Below are positions 1-6,426 of a DNA stretch of 33,548 nucleotides, in pieces (positions within the stretch are counted from its first letter, which is position 1; each line of letters starts with the position of its first letter). Under the pieces are notes generated by a model that was not told where the DNA came from, made no database searches, and saw only the letters and a program-made list of their open reading frames with translations. The DNA lies in NCBI GenBank assembly GCA_009785615.1, contig WQVX01000016.1, positions 1 to 33,548 on the forward strand, read 5' to 3'. Source of the DNA: Defluviitaleaceae bacterium. Its GTDB lineage: Bacteria; Bacillota; Clostridia; Lachnospirales; WQUN01. Made by a program: the position numbers and the translations under genes.

Positions 1-250
1 AAGTGAGATTTAGAAAAGCGAATCCCTTTTCTGACTAAGCGACTGCACCAAGTTCTGAGCGAAATATGTTTGTTTTCAATCCGTTGAGTGTTAGTTTTGC
101 CAACTATAACTTCGCTTTCTGTACTTTTTTATAAACAGGATTACCGTCAACATAAATGATTTTTATGTCGAAATAAGGGTTTAGTAAATCACGCAGCGCA
201 TCCAAATTGGCATGTTCTTTTTCCCTAAGTTTAAAGATTGGAACCAAGAT
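1..250 (-). pseudogene. IS1-family transposase (InsB-like), 3' remnant, frameshifted and cut by the window edge
   Basis: Read on the minus strand, 250 to about 125 encodes a stretch containing ANLDALRDLLNPYFDIK and then IIYVDGNPVYKK. After a one-base shift to the -1 frame, about 128 to 1 encodes GKTNTQRIENKHISLRTW and then VRKGIRFSKSH. This matches the C-terminal half of IS1 InsB, which has a TQRIE..NLTLRTR...RKTICFSKS signature carrying the last catalytic Glu of the DDE core; the D of YVDGN would be the preceding catalytic Asp. The first frame stops at 104-106 and the second has a stop at 129-131, so the shift must lie between about 107 and 128, just after an A6 run (minus strand, 125-130). 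One extra A would rejoin the frames. An in-frame stop at 251-253 marks the upstream limit of recognisable sequence. Family assignment is by remembered motif, not by search. Confidence 0.75.
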
Positions 251-381
251 TTAACAACCGCCGCCATAGCCGATTTAAAACACGGTGATGGCTGTACTCT
301 TCCTAACTATACAGACACTATAAAAATATTCTCTAACTCTGAGAGTATGGCTTATAAACTAGCAGAAAGCAAACATTTATC

Positions 382-415
382 AGGAGCCGCAAGAAATCCC
401 ATGGCTCCTTTTTTT
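382..415 (+). terminator. Hairpin with T-run, candidate intrinsic terminator
   Basis: Perfect 7-bp arms AGGAGCC (382-388) and GGCTCCT (403-409) with a 14-nt loop, followed at once by a T-run to 415. This fits a plus-strand intrinsic terminator, but no plus-strand gene is recognised upstream, so what it would terminate is unknown. Confidence 0.45.
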
Positions 416-512
416 GTTCTTGAAGAAAATTTAGACGGCGGCGGTTCGCTGAGAAAGTATTTAAATGAGGGGCTTGACCTACATTTTCTACAAGATAATT
501 CATTTTATTGGC

Positions 513-545
513 GGTCAACCGGTTCCATTTTGTCACCGGTTGGCC
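513..545. repeat. Inverted repeat / hairpin downstream of the GNAT gene
   Basis: Arms GGTCAACCGGT (513-523) and ACCGGTTGGCC (535-545) pair over 11 positions with one G-T wobble around the 11-nt loop TCCATTTTGTC. It lies 2 bases beyond the GNAT stop codon and could end the minus-strand transcript, although the T-run expected of an intrinsic terminator is poor. Core and loop closely resemble the terminator hairpin at 23801-23841 (loop CTCATTTTGTC). Confidence 0.55.
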
Positions 546-547
546 TA

Positions 548-1021
548 TTATTTATCCCGCTGAGCACACCTCACATTTCCCCACAAAACATCACCTTCAT
601 GCACCATAGCTATATGTGGTATCCCCGCTTCTTCATACACATTTCCGTGGGGCTTAAAGCCTAATTTTTCATAAAAACCTTGCACAGGCACTTGGGCATG
701 AATCCACTGCTGTTCTCCGCCCATATCGTAAGCCGCACGTATTAATTGTCGCATGACTAAATCTCCCAAGTGCTGCCCTCTAAACTGCGGAAGCACCGCT
801 ACACGTCCAATGCTAAATTCATCTTTTAACACTAAAAGCCGCCCGGTAGCGGCGGGAGTACCATTATAATAAACCAACAAATGGATAGCAGAAGGATCCA
901 AGCCATCTATTTCTAATGATAGATCTATCTTCTGTTCATCACAGAAAACAGCATATCGTATTGCATGTACTTCTGCTAAATCCGCTTCATTGATACCTAA
1001 TATCCATTCTGTTTTAATCAT
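548..1021 (-). CDS. GNAT-family N-acetyltransferase
   Basis: A 157-residue protein, the normal size for a single GNAT domain, which moves an acetyl group from acetyl-CoA to an amine. The acetyl-CoA motif is visible as RVAVLPQFRGQHLGDLVMRQ (about residues 73-92; Q/R-x-x-G-x-G/A pattern RGQHLG), preceded by the strand LLVYYNGTPAATGRLLV and followed by the late motif QGFYEKLGF. The early RYAVFCDEQKI segment resembles ElaA/YjcF-type GNATs. The substrate cannot be told. The ATG at 1021 overlaps the end of the upstream epimerase gene by 8 bases, so the two are probably translated from one transcript; a role in modifying an amino sugar is possible but is inference. Confidence 0.85.
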   Translation of the reverse strand: MIKTEWILGINEADLAEVHAIRYAVFCDEQKIDLSLEIDGLDPSAIHLLVYYNGTPAATGRLLVLKDEFSIGRVAVLPQFRGQHLGDLVMRQLIRAAYDMGGEQQWIHAQVPVQGFYEKLGFKPHGNVYEEAGIPHIAMVHEGDVLWGNVRCAQRDK

Positions 1022-2135
1022 TTATAGCCACCATAGCTTCTACAATTCGTTCTGATGCCTTGCCATCACCAAAGGGGTTTGGTGCTTGCGCCATGCGCTG
1101 ATACTTTTCTTTATCAGTAAGCAAAGAATAAAGATTATCGTATATACGTTGTTCATCTGTTCCCGCCAGCACTAAAGTTCCGGCTATTTCACCTTCGGGG
1201 CGTTCTGTCACTTCTCGCAAAACCACTACGGGCTTATCTAAAGCCGGAGCTTCTTCTTGCAATCCTCCGGAATCCGTTAGCACTAAATATGAGCGGTTCA
1301 TTAAATTATGCATATCAAAAATATTTATTGGCGAGGTCAAAATAATACGATCATGACCCGACAATAAATTTTCAACAGTTTCTTTTACTACAGGATTAGG
1401 GTGTACAGGATATACCAATATTACATCCTCAAAATCATCTACCATTCTTTTAACCCCACGGCAGATATTTTCTAAAGGCACGCCCCAATTTTCTCTTCTA
1501 TGTGCGGTCATTAAAATTACGCGCTTGTTATTGATATTTTCCAAATGAGAAATAGCAGGTTCTTGAAAGTGATAATCCTTTTTAACAGTGTGAGCCATTA
1601 TGTCTATAGCAGTATTGCCCGTTACAACAATAGAATTTTCCGGGACATTTTCTTTAACGAGCCGCTCTTTCGATAGCTCGGTAGGGGCAAAATGCAAATC
1701 TGCAATGGCAGTAGTTATTTTGCGGTTTATTTCTTCCGGAAACGGCTGATATTTGTCATAAGAACGCAACCCGGCTTCCACATGTGCTACACGAACTTTA
1801 TTATAAAAAGCAGCCATAGACGCCGCTAAAGTTGTAGCTGTATCTCCATGAACCATTACCCAGTCAGGCTTGGCTTTTTGAATAACTTCTCCTAACCCAA
1901 CAAGAGCACCGGCTGTAAATTCCGTTAAATTTTGGCGATCCTTCATCAAATCAAGATCATAGTCCGGCACGACATCAAACAAGGTTAAAACATCATCCAA
2001 AAGTTCCCTGTGCTGAGCAGTCACGCATACTAAAGATTCTACTGCGCTATTTGCTGCCAAAGCCTTTATTGGAGGCACCATTTTTGTAGCTTCCGGCCTT
2101 GTTCCAAAGATGCTAAGAACTCTAATTTTTTTCAA
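1014..2135 (-). CDS. wecB: UDP-N-acetylglucosamine 2-epimerase (non-hydrolysing)
   Basis: Converts UDP-GlcNAc to UDP-ManNAc in the cytoplasm for surface polymers (WecB/MnaA family). Family landmarks are all present: IFGTRPEATKM at the N-terminus, HGDTATTLAAS, HVEAGLRS followed by PFPEEINRK with the two catalytic Glu, MTAHRRENWG with the conserved His, and LTDSGGLQEEAP near the UDP site. I chose the TTG start at 2135 (373 aa, close to the 376 of E. coli WecB), which puts the protein start at KKIRVLSIFGTRPE and has GAGGA 9 bases upstream. The ATG at 2183 lies beside a -10 box and adds an unrelated leader. It is first in a two-gene minus-strand unit with the GNAT gene and diverges from the polysaccharide locus it may serve. 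Confidence 0.93.
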   Translation of the reverse strand: MKKIRVLSIFGTRPEATKMVPPIKALAANSAVESLVCVTAQHRELLDDVLTLFDVVPDYDLDLMKDRQNLTEFTAGALVGLGEVIQKAKPDWVMVHGDTATTLAASMAAFYNKVRVAHVEAGLRSYDKYQPFPEEINRKITTAIADLHFAPTELSKERLVKENVPENSIVVTGNTAIDIMAHTVKKDYHFQEPAISHLENINNKRVILMTAHRRENWGVPLENICRGVKRMVDDFEDVILVYPVHPNPVVKETVENLLSGHDRIILTSPINIFDMHNLMNRSYLVLTDSGGLQEEAPALDKPVVVLREVTERPEGEIAGTLVLAGTDEQRIYDNLYSLLTDKEKYQRMAQAPNPFGDGKASERIVEAMVAIND

Positions 2136-2160
2136 CTGAAAACATCCTCTGTAAATTTCC

Positions 2161-2190
2161 TTGTAAAATATACTAGAATTCATGTATTAT
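2161..2190 (+). promoter_or_regulatory. Candidate sigma-A promoter for the polysaccharide locus
   Basis: TTGTAA (2161-2166), an 18-base spacer and TATTAT (2185-2190) lie about 50 bases before the ATG at 2241. The -10 box nearly coincides with the opposing -10 box of the epimerase promoter. Confidence 0.45.
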
Positions 2191-2214
2191 ATCGTAGATG
2201 GAAGAGAAGTGCAA
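2186..2214 (-). promoter_or_regulatory. Candidate sigma-A promoter for the epimerase/GNAT unit
   Basis: On the minus strand, a perfect -10 TATAAT at 2191-2186 and a weak -35 TTGCAC at 2214-2209 are separated by 17 bases. Transcription would start near 2179, leaving a leader of about 44 bases before the TTG start at 2135. It overlaps the plus-strand promoter at 2161-2190. Confidence 0.5.
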
Positions 2215-2240
2215 AGCAAAGTCATAGAAAGGAAGCATGA

Positions 2241-2810
2241 ATGATCAAGATAAAGTTTTCAAAAATTTTAACCATTACAGTGCTAACCGGTTCACTGTAC
2301 TTTTCAGGATGGGTCGGGAACCTCACAACTGTTTATGCCCAACCGGGTACCCCTGAAGATCCACTGGTATCCAGAAGCTATATAAATAATCGTATAGCTG
2401 AATTGGAGGATCAGATAACCCAATTGACCAATGCTCTTGAAGCTATTTTGTTGTTGGATTCTGTTATAGATCCTAATATGATTTTTTCATCTAACCAATC
2501 TAATCAGTTGTATCAGCCACTTCCGCAAGTAACAATATCATCCGGGCCGGAATTATTTAGAGTGGTACGAGCTGAGCCAGGCATGATTTTAATAGGCGAA
2601 GCCAGCACAGAAATTATTCTTAGAGCCGGAGAAGCTACAGTAATAGCCGGAGCTAATGGACTCGCTAATGTTACTACAGGTGTGGACTTAACAAATGGAC
2701 AAGCTGTACCACATAATCATCTATTAATTGTTCCTCAAGCTGATGGGCGCGGATTACGCTTTCATACAGTGGCCTATTTAATGGTTAGAGGCGATTACCA
2801 TTTTGTGTAG
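2241..2810 (+). CDS. Secreted or membrane-anchored coiled-coil protein of unknown function
   Basis: 189 residues, not recognised. The N-terminus is a signal peptide or anchor (KIKFSKI followed by a hydrophobic run to about residue 27, then VYAQ as a plausible cleavage site at 31-34). A short predicted coiled coil follows (NNRIAELEDQITQLTNALEA, about residues 50-69), then a beta-rich C-terminal domain with GEASTEIILRAGEATVIAG and a histidine pair (VPHNHLLIVPQADGRG). The ribosome site GAAAGGA lies just upstream. It is the first gene of the plus-strand polysaccharide locus, 11 bases before the ligase-like gene, so a role in cell-surface assembly outside the membrane is likely by context only. 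Confidence 0.7.
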   Translation: MIKIKFSKILTITVLTGSLYFSGWVGNLTTVYAQPGTPEDPLVSRSYINNRIAELEDQITQLTNALEAILLLDSVIDPNMIFSSNQSNQLYQPLPQVTISSGPELFRVVRAEPGMILIGEASTEIILRAGEATVIAGANGLANVTTGVDLTNGQAVPHNHLLIVPQADGRGLRFHTVAYLMVRGDYHFV

Positions 2811-2821
2811 GCAGGTGAATT

Positions 2822-4294
2822 ATGGTAACTGATATTAAAAACAAATGCATCCTTTGGATGGATGGAAGTTTATTTTTTCGCGGGATAATCGGATTTTTTA
2901 ATATATTGATCCGCTTTTTTGAAGGAAGTTTTCTTGTACGGTTATTTGTAGCAGATTATGACAAAGATCGTTTGCGCCATAGCTGTTTTGTGAGAATTAT
3001 AGAAGGTGTTCTTAATATATTTCCTAAATTTTCGATACCTATTCCGCAAAGTAGATTTAATACAACGCTTCTGGGACGATTGCTGCAAGGTAGCGCATTA
3101 TGGAGGTTTTTTACCGGTGTAATGGGGTTATCTCTACCTGCTTATGGGCTATTAGCTGTAGTTATTGGGGCACCCTTTTTACCTACCATGATGGTCGCCG
3201 GAATGATAGTGCTTGTATTTGGCCTTTCGCTGTTCCATTTTAATTTTAAATTGGATTTGACATCTATGCCATTGCTGCTATTTATGGTTATCACCTTATT
3301 TAGTGGCTTTACATCTGCGGCAGCTTCTTACAGTGTGCTAATTGCAATACTTACCATAGCTATGATGTCATCTTATCTGTTGGCTAAAGTTTGTTTGACA
3401 TCTCGCAAGCGTGTTGATTTTGTAATTGCCGCATTTATTATTGCTGCTGCCGGTACAGCTCTGGTTGCATTTTATCAAGTGTATACAGGTTATATGGATG
3501 CTTCTTGGGTAGACCGAAATTTATTTGCCGCTTTATCTATGCGTGTATTTTCTACCTTTGCCAACCCTAATGTATATGGAACATATCTGTTGCTTGCTAT
3601 TCCGTTGGCGGCAGTGTGTATCTTGTATGCCAAAAATATATGGTATAAGCTGTTTGCCGCAGGAATTACAGGGTTGCTTTTGATAGCCTTGGGATTGACA
3701 TATTCTCGTGGCGGATATGTAGCTTTAGCCGGAGCAGTTTTCTTCTTTCTGATTTTGATAGAAAAAAGGTTGATTGTATTATTTGTGGCAGGTGTTGCGG
3801 CCATGCCCTTTATACTGCCGACAAGTATCATTGCAAGGGTTGTAAGTATAGTTAACTTTGCAGATTCTTCTACAATGTATCGTATTGCTATATGGCAAGC
3901 CTCTTTGCGTATGCTTGGTGACTTTTGGATGTCCGGTATTGGGCAAGGAGCAGAAGCCTATAATGCAGTCTATCCATTCTATGCCTTTAGCGGAGTTACA
4001 GCATTGCACTCTCATAATTTATATTTGCAAATATTTCTGGAAACGGGAATTGTAGGATTTCTAGTATTTTTAGCTATACTAGCTTGCTTCTTCCGCACCC
4101 AATTTTCATTTATGCGGCATACATCAGATCAACGCCGTAAGCTTTTGTCTGCTGCCATGGTTGCTGCGGTTGTAGGATTTTTAATGCAAGGAGTGTTTGA
4201 TCACTCATTCCATAATTATAGGGTGATGCTGGTGTTTTATTTATTCTTAGGAATAGCCAATTGCATTACTGAAGTCGAGGAAACCGACACATGA
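2822..4294 (+). CDS. O-antigen ligase / polymerase-like membrane protein (Wzy_C family)
   Basis: 490 residues. After an unusual N-terminal part of about 95 residues with one amphipathic or membrane stretch, the rest is about ten to twelve hydrophobic segments. The Wzy_C signature is clear near the C-terminus: a periplasmic-type loop ending LHSHNLYLQIFLETGIVG (about residues 396-413), and an earlier FANPNVYGTYLLL with the Asn/Tyr pattern typical of these enzymes. Such proteins join or polymerise lipid-linked oligosaccharides on the outer face of the membrane; in a Gram-positive cell this would be an exopolysaccharide or wall glycan rather than lipopolysaccharide. The stop overlaps the following glycosyltransferase start (ATGA), indicating coupled translation. 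Confidence 0.85.
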   Translation: MVTDIKNKCILWMDGSLFFRGIIGFFNILIRFFEGSFLVRLFVADYDKDRLRHSCFVRIIEGVLNIFPKFSIPIPQSRFNTTLLGRLLQGSALWRFFTGVMGLSLPAYGLLAVVIGAPFLPTMMVAGMIVLVFGLSLFHFNFKLDLTSMPLLLFMVITLFSGFTSAAASYSVLIAILTIAMMSSYLLAKVCLTSRKRVDFVIAAFIIAAAGTALVAFYQVYTGYMDASWVDRNLFAALSMRVFSTFANPNVYGTYLLLAIPLAAVCILYAKNIWYKLFAAGITGLLLIALGLTYSRGGYVALAGAVFFFLILIEKRLIVLFVAGVAAMPFILPTSIIARVVSIVNFADSSTMYRIAIWQASLRMLGDFWMSGIGQGAEAYNAVYPFYAFSGVTALHSHNLYLQIFLETGIVGFLVFLAILACFFRTQFSFMRHTSDQRRKLLSAAMVAAVVGFLMQGVFDHSFHNYRVMLVFYLFLGIANCITEVEETDT

Positions 4295-5379
4295 AGATAC
4301 TCCATATCTTAACAGACACCAATATTGGTGGAGCGGGAAGATATCTTTTGGCTTTGCTGGAATCCTATGATAGGGACAATTTTCAAATGGAAGTAGTGCT
4401 ACCTATAGGTAGCCAACTTGCACCGGCCATAACTGCCTTAGATGTACCTGTACTGGAAGCTCAATACATTAGCGACCGTTCCTTATCTGCAAAGGGAATC
4501 GGCTCCCTCAACCATATAATAAAAGAGAGAAAGCCCGACCTTGTAAATACCCATGCATCATTTTCAGGAAGAATTGCGGCTAAATTACAAGGAATACCGG
4601 TCATATATACGCGGCATTATTGTGTACCAAAGGATAAGTCGGGAAAAGGTAAGGCAAGCTTTATCAATAATATCTTTAGCTCCGGTGTTATTGCTACTTC
4701 ACCGGAGGTAGAAGCGGGACTTATAGCCACAGGAACAAAGCCGGAGCATATCACTACCATTTACAATGGCGTTCCACCTGTTAAATCTATTTCCGACGAA
4801 GAAAAATTGACCTTGCGTACTCACTATGGAATTGCACCTGATACCTTTGTAATTTCTCAGATAGCAAGGTTGGATCCGGTAAAAGGCCATGACCACACTT
4901 TGGATGTTGCCAAGCTTTTAGCTAACGATCCAAATATATTAATATTACTAGCCGGTGACGGCCCGTTAAAGGATCATCTTTCCCGCCGAATAAAAGAAGA
5001 GTCAATTACAAATGTGTTAATGATCGGATTTGTCTCAGAAGTAGAAAAGATTATCAATATTACAGATCTTCAAATTAATGCTTCATATACAGAGACAACC
5101 AGCTTGGCTTTGCTTGAAGGGATGAGCTTAGGCATTCCGGCAGTGGTAACAAATGGTGGCGGTAATCCTTACGTAATATCTGATGGAGAACAAGGGCTGG
5201 TGGTTCCTTGTGGAGATGCTGAAGCCTTGGCTAAGGCAGTATTAAAAATAAGAGGAGATCCGGAACTATACCAACAGATGTCAAATAAATCATTGGAGAC
5301 ATATAACAAAAATTTTCGTGCAGATAACATGGCTCGTCAAATAGAGGCATTATATAAGACTTATCAGAAAGGTAGGTAA
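4291..5379 (+). CDS. Glycosyltransferase family 4 (GT-B fold)
   Basis: 362 residues, the usual size of a single GT4 enzyme. The N-terminal donor/acceptor half begins ILHILTDTNIGGAGRY, with the glycine-rich loop of the family; the C-terminal half has ISQIARLDPVKGHDHTL, LLAGDGPLKDHL and the nucleotide-sugar motif ETTSLALLEGMSLGIP, an E-x7-E pattern, followed by TNGGGNPYVI. It transfers a sugar from a nucleotide-sugar donor at the cytoplasmic face; donor and acceptor are unknown. Its start overlaps the ligase-like gene by 4 bases and the DUF4330-like gene begins 4 bases after its stop, so it is in the same operon. Confidence 0.92.
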   Translation: MKILHILTDTNIGGAGRYLLALLESYDRDNFQMEVVLPIGSQLAPAITALDVPVLEAQYISDRSLSAKGIGSLNHIIKERKPDLVNTHASFSGRIAAKLQGIPVIYTRHYCVPKDKSGKGKASFINNIFSSGVIATSPEVEAGLIATGTKPEHITTIYNGVPPVKSISDEEKLTLRTHYGIAPDTFVISQIARLDPVKGHDHTLDVAKLLANDPNILILLAGDGPLKDHLSRRIKEESITNVLMIGFVSEVEKIINITDLQINASYTETTSLALLEGMSLGIPAVVTNGGGNPYVISDGEQGLVVPCGDAEALAKAVLKIRGDPELYQQMSNKSLETYNKNFRADNMARQIEALYKTYQKGR

Positions 5380-5383
5380 AATT

Positions 5384-5884
5384 GTGAAATTATTTAAAAT
5401 ATTACATGTAGCAGATATTATATGGCTGATACTGATTGTAGCATTAGTTTTTGTTGCGATGCAATTTTCTATTCCCAGAGAGGTAAGTGCTCAAACAGGA
5501 GATCCAATAATCCGCTATACAATTGAGCTTGGAGATCGTTTAGATGGTAACGCTCGTAGAGTTATCCGCGAAGGCTTTCATGAGAACATTCAGGTTGGAG
5601 ATCCTATTTTTAACAACCTGACAGGCGTACGTATTGGGACTATAGTGGATGTTTTTGCTTCGCCGTTACAAGTAGAGGCGTTTGACGAAGCAAATAACAT
5701 TGTCCGCCGCGCCGAAGTAGCAGGACTGGAATATGTATACGTTGTTGTAGAGGCTCAGGCTCAAATTTCTGATTACGAAACATTAATAGGGTCATTTTCT
5801 GTATCGGTAGGGCGGGAAGCCTTTGTGCGTTCAAGAGATTTTGCCGGTGCCGGATATATAGTTGCGATGGAGCGGGTGAATTAA
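5384..5884 (+). CDS. DUF4330-like single-pass membrane protein (first of tandem pair)
   Basis: 166 residues with a GTG start preceded by AGGTAGG. A single N-terminal membrane helix (IIWLILIVALVFVAMQF, about residues 12-28) is followed by an extracytoplasmic beta-rich domain with the features FHENIQVGDPIFNN and GVRIGTIVDVFASP, a pattern I associate with DUF4330. Function unknown. It follows the glycosyltransferase by 4 bases and precedes a second protein of the same kind by 1 base, so the two are likely partners or subunits in polysaccharide assembly or export. Confidence 0.7.
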   Translation: MKLFKILHVADIIWLILIVALVFVAMQFSIPREVSAQTGDPIIRYTIELGDRLDGNARRVIREGFHENIQVGDPIFNNLTGVRIGTIVDVFASPLQVEAFDEANNIVRRAEVAGLEYVYVVVEAQAQISDYETLIGSFSVSVGREAFVRSRDFAGAGYIVAMERVN

Positions 5885-5885
5885 T

Positions 5886-6380
5886 ATGGGATTAATAGAT
5901 GAAAAGGGACGTTTTTTTGGCAAAGTCAGTATAATTGATATTGTAATAGTACTAGCTATAGTAGTATTAGTTATAGGTTTTGTATACAACCAAACCGGTC
6001 AACAAATTAGACAAATTATCATGGCAGATGAACCCTTATATGTAACATTTCTGGTAGAAGGGGTACGGCGTTTCAGCTTGGATGCTGTCCGGGAGGGCGA
6101 TGTCTTTTTTCGCCAGCATGAACGTGTGCCACTGGGAACAGTTGCCCATATAGATATTAGTCCGGCTCATGCTATAATGACACGGACAGATGGCACTGCC
6201 GTATTTGCGCCGGTAGAAGATCGCTATAATATGTATATCACCTTGGCTTGCGTGGGCAGTATCACAGATACAGGATTTTTTATAAACGGAACTTTGCAAG
6301 TGTCAGAAGGTGGACGGCTTAGTATCCAATCAAATAATTTACTGACTATGGCAATGATATATCAAGTAAACCAAAGATAA
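5886..6380 (+). CDS. DUF4330-like single-pass membrane protein (second of tandem pair)
   Basis: 164 residues. It begins with the typical family opening MGLIDEKGRFFGKVSIIDI, runs straight into a membrane helix (VIVLAIVVLVIGFVY, about residues 19-34), then an outside domain with REGDVFFRQHERVPLGTVAH as the counterpart of the VGDPIFNN...VRIGTIVD segment of the preceding protein. Function unknown. It is separated from its paralogue by one base and followed after 46 bases by the phosphodiester glycosidase gene. The two proteins are too different to be a recent duplication. Confidence 0.72.
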   Translation: MGLIDEKGRFFGKVSIIDIVIVLAIVVLVIGFVYNQTGQQIRQIIMADEPLYVTFLVEGVRRFSLDAVREGDVFFRQHERVPLGTVAHIDISPAHAIMTRTDGTAVFAPVEDRYNMYITLACVGSITDTGFFINGTLQVSEGGRLSIQSNNLLTMAMIYQVNQR

Positions 6381-6426
6381 AAAATGGGAAAAATATTATG
6401 CATTTATTTTTAGGAAGAGGTGTCAT

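Larger units (their letters stand above)
251..547. other. Intergenic stretch without a supported gene
   Basis: About 300 bases between the transposase remnant and the GNAT gene. Open frames exist on both strands (for example 212-664 plus, 333-536 minus), but none resembles a known protein, none starts with a convincing ribosome site, and the plus-strand one runs over the end of the GNAT gene. The stretch holds two inverted repeats, listed separately (382-415 and 513-545). It may be decayed DNA beside the former insertion sequence. Confidence 0.5.

Noticed and set aside
389-405. Tiny minus-strand ORF after AAAGGAG, with ribosome site inside the 382-409 hairpin
   Set aside because: It would encode only 16 residues and the pairing is explained by a terminator; there is no support for translation.
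212-664. 150-codon open frame on the plus strand
   Set aside because: It overlaps the transposase remnant and the end of the GNAT gene antisense, has no ribosome site and no family resemblance, and crosses two hairpins.
2136-2183. ATG 2183 as start of the epimerase
   Set aside because: It lies next to the minus-strand -10 box, lacks a ribosome site and adds residues that do not belong to the family.
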